Shown: one piece after another, positions 6,066 to 10,311 of the stretch
Layout of the letters: each line of letters begins with the position of its first letter
Position numbering within the stretch: the stretch's first letter is position 1
Assembly (NCBI GenBank): GCA_030149625.1
Contig: JASLHP010000220.1
Coordinates: 1 to 10,311 of the forward strand
Direction: 5' to 3'
Length of the DNA: 10,311 nucleotides
Source: Solirubrobacteraceae bacterium
GTDB taxonomy: Bacteria; Actinomycetota; Thermoleophilia; Solirubrobacterales; Solirubrobacteraceae
Translations under genes and position numbers: made by a program
Notes under the pieces: generated by a model
Seen by the model: the letters and a program-made list of their open reading frames with translations, nothing else
What the model was told of the DNA's origin: nothing
The model's database searches: none

Positions 6066-7337
6066 TCACGAGCGCTGAGAGCGAGGCACGGGATCCGCCT
6101 GATCGTCGAGCCTCACCAGCTGCGACGGGACGTCGGCGAGGAAACCGCAGACGACGAAGCCGAGCAGTGCGAGGGCACCGAGCGCGTGCGCCCAGCCCGC
6201 TTCGGCGATCGTCAGCAGCCCGAAGCCCGCGAGCAGGCAGGCGCCGGCGGCGCGGGCAAGCAGTCCTGTCAGCGACGCCGAGAACAGCTCGCCGATCGCG
6301 GACGCCGGCGCGTGGATGGCCGGTGGCTGCCCGTGATCGAGCCGGCCGCGCAGCACGAGCCTGAACAGCAGCGCGAGCGACGGGAACAGGATCGCGCCGC
6401 CCGCGAGCACGGCGACGACCACGACGACGAGCGTGTCGTGCGGCGCCGCGGCCTGGCGGACGGTCAAACCAGGCAGCAGCATCGGGCTCTGCGCAAGCGC
6501 CCAGCCGGCGATCACGGCGGCGACCGCGAGCGCGGCGGTATAGCGAGCGGTCTCGAAGCGCCGGCGGCGGACGAGCTCGAGCGTGGCGAGGCCGGCGAGG
6601 ATCGAGACGATCAGCGCGGCAAGCGCGTCGCTGTGCAGCAGCCGGTGATAAAGCGGATGGGCATCGGAGCTGAGCACCGCGAGGCCGGCGAGCGCGATCG
6701 CACCGGCGAGCGTTCCGCCAAGGAGCGCCCGGCGACGGAAGCCGTCCTCCAGCTCGCGGTCGCGGACACGGGCGGCGTCGGCGGCGAGGAACACCGCCGC
6801 GAGATAAGCGGACGTAGCGACGGCCAGCACGCCGACGAGGATCGAGGTCGCTCCCGTCCAGCTGGAAAGCAGATGCCCGGCGGCGTTGCCTACGGGCACG
6901 CGCCGTGCGGCGATCGCGCCGGCCATCGTGCCGAGCGCGAACGGCGTGAGGATCGAGGAGATCGAGAAGGCCGCGTCGATCGGGCGCTGCTCGCTCGGCG
7001 AAGCAGCGCCGGCGCGCAGCGCATAGGCGGCGCCACGTAGGACGATGCCGATCGCGGCTATGAACAGCGGGATCGAGAGCGTCGAGGCGATCGCGCCGAA
7101 GGCGCTCGGGTAGGCGGTCCAGGTGACGGTCAGCACGAAGATCAGCCACACGTGGTTGGCCTCCCAAACGGGCGCGATCGAGTCGTGCGCGTGGTCGCGG
7201 ACGCGCACGCCGCTCGCGCCGCGACCGGCGAACAGCTGCCAGAAGCCGGCGCCGAAGTCGGCGCCGGCGAGCACCACGTAGAGCGCGAGCCCGACCAGCA
7301 CGAACACGAGCGGCAGTTCGTACAGGCGCACGCTCAC
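6066..7337 (-). CDS. cydB: Cytochrome bd oxidase subunit II, with C-terminal membrane extension
   Basis: A 423-residue membrane subunit of the quinol-oxidising bd terminal oxidase. It pairs with CydA to reduce O2 to water without proton pumping. Family signatures are GADFGAGFW (25-33), PVWEANHVWLIF (56-67) and a Pro-containing helix near 128-146. About nine helices cover residues 5-330, as in E. coli CydB (379 residues). Beyond that, residues 335-423 add an unusual tail with two more predicted helices (about 350-376 and 381-400) and a charged end. The GTG start overlaps the cydA stop (GTGA), indicating translational coupling and assembly in step with CydA. The 3' end is only 11 bases from the convergent CDF gene. 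No cydC or cydD (needed for bd assembly in E. coli) follows in the window. Confidence 0.92.
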   Translation of the reverse strand: MSVRLYELPLVFVLVGLALYVVLAGADFGAGFWQLFAGRGASGVRVRDHAHDSIAPVWEANHVWLIFVLTVTWTAYPSAFGAIASTLSIPLFIAAIGIVLRGAAYALRAGAASPSEQRPIDAAFSISSILTPFALGTMAGAIAARRVPVGNAAGHLLSSWTGATSILVGVLAVATSAYLAAVFLAADAARVRDRELEDGFRRRALLGGTLAGAIALAGLAVLSSDAHPLYHRLLHSDALAALIVSILAGLATLELVRRRRFETARYTAALAVAAVIAGWALAQSPMLLPGLTVRQAAAPHDTLVVVVVAVLAGGAILFPSLALLFRLVLRGRLDHGQPPAIHAPASAIGELFSASLTGLLARAAGACLLAGFGLLTIAEAGWAHALGALALLGFVVCGFLADVPSQLVRLDDQADPVPRSQRS

Positions 7338-8710
7338 ACCACCGGGCTCGGGTCATCCGCGGCCGATCCGCGCCGTCCATGCCCGCCCGCGCCGGCGGCA
7401 GGCGGGCTCATCGGCATGCGCGCCAGACGGCGCAGGATCCACGCGACGCCGACGCCGACGCCTGCGTACACCAACACCAGCGTGGCGTAGCCGATGGGTA
7501 TGCCGCCGGCGCCGGTGACGGCTTCGTCGGTGAGCATCACCTTGTAGACGACCCACGGCTGGCGGCCGACCTCGGTCGTCACCCAGCCGGCGATCAGCGC
7601 GACTACGGAGGCGGGGCCGGCAAGCGCGAGCGCCCGGTAGAACCACGCCGACTCGGGCAGACGTCCGCGCCTGATCCGCACGAACAGGTAGATCGCGCCG
7701 AGCAGCGCCAGCAGCGTGCCGATCGCGACCATCAACTGGAAGGAGACGCGCACGACGTTCACCGGCGGCTGTCGGCTCAGGGGAACGGTGTCGAGGCCCT
7801 TGACGACGGCGTCGGGATCGTGGAAGGCAAGCAGCGACAGCAGTTTGGGGATAGCGACCCCATACTTGACCTGGCCCTCGGTGTACCAGCCGAGCAGATG
7901 CTCGGAGGCGCCCTTGGTCGTATGCGCGAGACCCTCGATCGCGGCGAGCTTGATCGGCTGGGCAGTGGCGACGTCGCGGGCGGCCCAGTCGCCGATCAGG
8001 ATCTGCACCGGCGAGGCGAGCGCCGCGATCGTCAGCGGGATCGCCAGCGCGGTGCGCTCGTAGCGAGTCCAGCGCCCGCGCAGACGCCCGATCGCGTAGG
8101 CGCCGGCGAGCAGGAACCCGGCGACGATGTAGCCGGCGACATACATGTGCACGAGCTCGGGCCACAGGAAACTGTTGGCGAACAGCGCGCTCAGCGGATG
8201 CACTTCTACGGCCTTGCCGTCCACGAGGCGAAAGCCGGAGGGGTGGTTCATCCAGGCGTTGACGGAGATCACCATCAACGAGCCTGTGACGCCTGCGATC
8301 GCGATCGGGATGCCGCTGAGGAAGTGCGCTTTCGGCGACAGGCGATCCCAGCCATAGATGTAGATGCCGATGAAGATCGCCTCCGTGAAGAAGGAGAAGC
8401 CCTCGATCGCGAAGCCGAGCCCGAAGACGCTGCCGAACGTAGCGGTGAACTGAGGCCACAGGAGGCCCATCTCGAAGCTGAGGATCGTGCCGGTGATCAC
8501 GCCGATCGCGAACAGCGCGGCCATGACCCTGGTCCAGCGCTGCGCGAGCGTGCGGTAGAGCTCATCGCCGGAGCGCAGGTAAAGCCACTCGGCGAACAGG
8601 ATCATCGCGGGGAACGCGATCCCGAAGCACACCAGCGGGATGTGCACGGAGAACGACAGAGCCTGCATCTGCCGGGCCTGCAGCAGATATGCCTGATGAA
8701 CAGGCGTCAT
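7334..8710 (-). CDS. cydA: Cytochrome bd oxidase subunit I, short Q-loop (CIO-like)
   Basis: A 458-residue subunit that carries the haems and quinol site of the bd oxidase. Expected haem ligands are His23 (FSVHIPL), His188 (ELVHMY) and Met327 (SFQLMVAIG), with Glu103 and Glu110 in the FAIEGFSFFTEAIF helix of the O2/proton path. The quinol loop contains KLAAIE with Lys254 and Glu259, equivalent to E. coli Lys252 and Glu257, followed by a short rather than long Q-loop, as in cyanide-insensitive (CIO) types. GRQPW (382-386) is also conserved. About nine hydrophobic helices are visible. The ATG at 8710 has no SD; a TATATA box lies 11 bases upstream, suggesting a very short leader. The gene is followed directly by cydB (GTGA overlap) and lies 71 bases downstream of marR on the same strand. 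Confidence 0.95.
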   Translation of the reverse strand: MTPVHQAYLLQARQMQALSFSVHIPLVCFGIAFPAMILFAEWLYLRSGDELYRTLAQRWTRVMAALFAIGVITGTILSFEMGLLWPQFTATFGSVFGLGFAIEGFSFFTEAIFIGIYIYGWDRLSPKAHFLSGIPIAIAGVTGSLMVISVNAWMNHPSGFRLVDGKAVEVHPLSALFANSFLWPELVHMYVAGYIVAGFLLAGAYAIGRLRGRWTRYERTALAIPLTIAALASPVQILIGDWAARDVATAQPIKLAAIEGLAHTTKGASEHLLGWYTEGQVKYGVAIPKLLSLLAFHDPDAVVKGLDTVPLSRQPPVNVVRVSFQLMVAIGTLLALLGAIYLFVRIRRGRLPESAWFYRALALAGPASVVALIAGWVTTEVGRQPWVVYKVMLTDEAVTGAGGIPIGYATLVLVYAGVGVGVAWILRRLARMPMSPPAAGAGGHGRRGSAADDPSPVV

Positions 8711-8721
8711 CTAGCCATTGG

Positions 8722-8727
8722 TATATA
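8722..8727 (-). promoter_or_regulatory. Possible -10 box of cydAB
   Basis: TATATA in an otherwise GC-rich 71-bp gap between marR and cydA, ending 11 bases before the cydA ATG. It would give a leader of about five bases. No recognisable -35 hexamer lies 16-18 bases upstream, so a regulated or weak promoter, or readthrough from marR, remains possible. Confidence 0.4.
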
Positions 8728-8781
8728 GGTTTCGCCCGCTGGCCGGCTCGTCGTGGTCGCATGGGCGCGCGGCCGTTGCCT

Positions 8782-9207
8782 TCAGTCCTCCGCCAGGCGC
8801 CGCAGCAGCTCGATCGCCTGCGTCAGCACTCGCCGCTCCTCGGCGGAGACGTCCTCGGCGATCGCGTGCGCGAGCCACCCCTCGCGCTTGCGGCGGTCGG
8901 CTTCGAGGATCTCGCGGCCCTGCTCGGTCAGCTCGACGAGGATCCGCCGCCCGTCGGCCGGGTCGGGGCGCCGCGCGATCAGGCCATCGCCCTCGAGGTC
9001 GGCGATCGTCTGCGTCATCGACTGCGGGCGCACCCGTACGGCCAGGGCGAGATCGCCGATCGAGCGCGTGCCTTCGCGGTCCAGGCGGCCGAGCACCTCG
9101 CCTTGCGAGAGCGAGAAGCGGTGCTCGGCGCGCAGGCGGCGCATCAGCTGACCGAGCACGATGCGAAGCTCACTCGCAAGGCGGGTTGTGTCGAGGCCAT
9201 CAGCCAC
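8782..9207 (-). CDS. MarR-family winged helix-turn-helix regulator
   Basis: A 141-residue dimeric repressor-type protein of normal MarR length. N- and C-terminal helices (about 1-25 and 105-141) form the dimer interface. The HTH core spans about 30-75 (SIGDLALAVRVRPQSMTQTIADLEGDGLI), and the wing is RRPDPADGRR with the conserved Asp and Arg. Ligands for the family are usually small phenolic or drug-like molecules, or oxidation at Cys; no Cys is present here, so ligand control is more likely. The GTG at 9207 is favoured because TANNNT boxes at 9222-9215 would start RNA at 9210-9208. Earlier in-frame starts (GTG 9216, TTG 9231) overlap or precede that promoter and have no SD. The gene is divergent from an MFS transporter and upstream of cydAB on the same strand. 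Confidence 0.88.
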   Translation of the reverse strand: MADGLDTTRLASELRIVLGQLMRRLRAEHRFSLSQGEVLGRLDREGTRSIGDLALAVRVRPQSMTQTIADLEGDGLIARRPDPADGRRILVELTEQGREILEADRRKREGWLAHAIAEDVSAEERRVLTQAIELLRRLAED

Positions 9208-9216
9208 GGAGCGCAC

Positions 9217-9222
9217 ACTATA
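9217..9222 (-). promoter_or_regulatory. -10 box of the marR gene
   Basis: On the minus strand TATAGT ends nine bases before the GTG at 9207; a second TANNNT register (TAGTGT, 9220-9215) ends seven bases before it. Either gives a leader of one to three bases. The corresponding -35 region (about 9240-9245) falls inside the palindrome at 9234-9259, consistent with autorepression. Confidence 0.5.
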
Positions 9223-9233
9223 TAGCGACAAAG

Positions 9234-9259
9234 ACAGGGAAACTGCTCAGTTTTCCTGT
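9234..9259. promoter_or_regulatory. Probable MarR operator: 26-bp near-perfect palindrome
   Basis: ACAGGGAAACTG (9234-9245), then CT, then CAGTTTTCCTGT (9248-9259). The arms are complementary at 11 of 12 positions. The site lies between the two divergent -10 boxes (9217-9222 minus and 9261-9266 plus) and covers the -35 region of both, a typical position for a dimeric MarR repressor controlling itself and its transporter. Confidence 0.75.
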
Positions 9260-9260
9260 A

Positions 9261-9266
9261 TATATT
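9261..9266 (+). promoter_or_regulatory. -10 box of the MFS transporter gene, leaderless type
   Basis: TATATT matches the TATAAT consensus at five of six positions and ends exactly six bases before the ATG at 9273, so +1 is predicted at the start codon. The palindrome at 9234-9259 ends one base upstream of it and overlaps where the -35 would be. Confidence 0.65.
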
Positions 9267-9272
9267 TAATGG

Positions 9273-10311
9273 ATGGCGAGCGAAGTGAGCCCCAGGGCAC
9301 AGGCGAGCGCAGACGCGCGCGGCACCGGTCCGGGCGGCTCGGACCGCTACAAGTGGATCGCGCTGTCGAACGTGACGCTCGGGGTGCTGCTGGCGACGCT
9401 CGACGGCTCGATCACGCTGATCGCGATGCCGGACATCTTCCGCGGCATCCATCTCGATCCGCTCGTGCCCGCCAACAGCTTCTATCTGCTGTGGATGATC
9501 CTCGGCTTCCTCGTCGTCACGAGCGTGCTGATCGTCAGCCTCGGACGCCTGGGGGACATGTATGGGCGCGTGCGCATGTACAACCTCGGCTTCGTCATCT
9601 ACACGCTCGCCTCGTTGGTGCTGACCGTCGATTGGCTGAATGGGCGCGCCGGCGCGACGTACCTGATCGCCTTCCGCATCGTGCAGGGGATCGGCGCCGC
9701 GTTCCTGCTGGCAAACTCGGCGGCGATCATCACCGACGCATTTCCGGCCAACCAGCGTGGCATGGCGCTCGGCATCAACAACATCGTCGCCGTCAGCGGC
9801 ATGTTCGTCGGCCTCGTGCTCGGCGGCCTGTTGGCGCCGATCGAATGGCGGCTCGTGTTCCTGATCTCGGTGCCGGTTGGGCTGTTCGGAACCGTCTGGG
9901 CCTATCTGAAGCTCGAGGAGCGCTCGACGCCCAGACGCGCGCACGTGGATTGGTGGGGCAATGTCACGTTCGCGCTCGGGCTGATCCTGATCATGGTCTC
10001 GGTCACCTACGGCATCCGCCCCTACGGCGGCGCTGCGACAGGCTGGGGCAGCCCGCGCGTGCTGGCGCTGCTGGGCGCGGGACTCGCGTCTCTGGTCGCG
10101 TTCGCGGTCGTCGAGAGCCGCGTCGCCGAGCCGATGTTCCGGCTGCCGCTGTTCCGAATTCGCGCGTTCACCTTCGGAACCCTCTCGACCTTCCTCTCGT
10201 CTGTCTCGCGCGGCGGGCTGATGTTCATGCTGATCATCTGGCTGCAGGGGATCTGGCTCCCCCAGCACGGCTATGACTTCACCAAGACGCCGCTGTGGGC
10301 GGGCATCTACA
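9273..10311 (+). CDS. MFS drug-efflux-type transporter, DHA2-like (3' truncated by window)
   Basis: The first 346 residues of a major facilitator, running off the right edge. After a polar N-terminus (1-25), the helices show TM1 with ATLDGSITLIAMP (41-53), the loop 2-3 motif A as GRLGDMYGRVRMY (91-103), motif B as RIVQGIGAA (135-143) and a motif C-like Gly-rich TM5 ending in WRLVFLISVP (192-201). This pattern fits the 14-helix DHA2 group (EmrB/QacA type), proton-driven multidrug exporters of about 450-550 residues, so roughly two thirds is present. The start is fixed: a TAA in frame lies at 9267-9269, and 9273 is the first ATG after it. The partner MarR gene and the palindrome between them suggest drug-inducible expression. 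The true substrate is unknown. Confidence 0.9.
   Translation, partial: MASEVSPRAQASADARGTGPGGSDRYKWIALSNVTLGVLLATLDGSITLIAMPDIFRGIHLDPLVPANSFYLLWMILGFLVVTSVLIVSLGRLGDMYGRVRMYNLGFVIYTLASLVLTVDWLNGRAGATYLIAFRIVQGIGAAFLLANSAAIITDAFPANQRGMALGINNIVAVSGMFVGLVLGGLLAPIEWRLVFLISVPVGLFGTVWAYLKLEERSTPRRAHVDWWGNVTFALGLILIMVSVTYGIRPYGGAATGWGSPRVLALLGAGLASLVAFAVVESRVAEPMFRLPLFRIRAFTFGTLSTFLSSVSRGGLMFMLIIWLQGIWLPQHGYDFTKTPLWAGIY

Noticed and set aside
6053..6066. Short hairpin AGGGC-ACTC-GCCCT across the convergent stops of the FieF-like CDF and cydB
   Set aside because: The stem has only five pairs and no T-run on either strand, so it is too weak to call a terminator.
8707..8718. Three-codon upstream ORF (ATG GCT AGA TGA) overlapping the cydA start
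   Set aside because: The predicted RNA start from TATATA lies at or inside this ATG, and it has no ribosome-binding site. Probably chance.
9208..9231. Longer MarR form starting at TTG 9231 or GTG 9216
   Set aside because: Both lie at or upstream of the TATAGT/TAGTGT promoter and lack an SD; the added residues are outside the usual MarR fold.

Overview
This is a GC-rich bacterial chromosome segment with tightly packed genes on both strands. Convergent neighbours overlap or nearly touch, four-base GTGA overlaps link co-directional genes, and there are no phage, IS, tRNA, rRNA or CRISPR signals. Gene content (a CIO-type cytochrome bd oxidase, a CcdA-type redox protein, many genes that look leaderless) suggests a high-GC actinobacterial lineage, possibly Thermoleophilia/Solirubrobacterales. 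That placement is inference from gene content and style, not a database match.

Layout. 1-908 (+): the end of a leucine-zipper-like protein, coupled to a CcdA-family thiol-redox membrane protein. 870-2677 (-): a sigma-70 family factor followed by an aspartyl/asparaginyl beta-hydroxylase-like Fe(II)/2-oxoglutarate dioxygenase. The sigma gene has an exact TTGACA-17-TATAAT promoter, and a strong hairpin buries the dioxygenase ribosome-binding site. 2936-3682 (+): a classical short-chain dehydrogenase. 3670-6054: two divergent cation diffusion facilitator (CDF) transporters, one CzcD/ZitB-like (-) and one FieF/YiiP-like (+) with three C-terminal metal-binding-type repeats instead of one. 6066-8710 (-): cydA-cydB, with an extended CydB. 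8782-9207 (-): a MarR regulator, divergent from an MFS drug-efflux-type transporter (9273 onward, +, cut by the window edge). A 26-bp near-perfect palindrome lies between the last two and looks like the MarR operator.

How the parts fit. Themes are respiration and redox (CcdA, cytochrome bd), metal homeostasis (two CDFs) and drug/stress response (MarR-MFS), with one dedicated sigma factor. No single new multi-gene system is evident. The strongest unusual signals are local. (1) Four genes have a TANNNT -10 box placed exactly six bases before the ATG, which predicts mRNAs starting at the A of the start codon. (2) The RBS-sequestering hairpin sits between the sigma factor and the dioxygenase. (3) The FieF-like CDF has a tripled C-terminal domain whose middle copy, not the first, keeps the full YiiP zinc site. 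(4) The MarR operator overlaps both divergent promoters.
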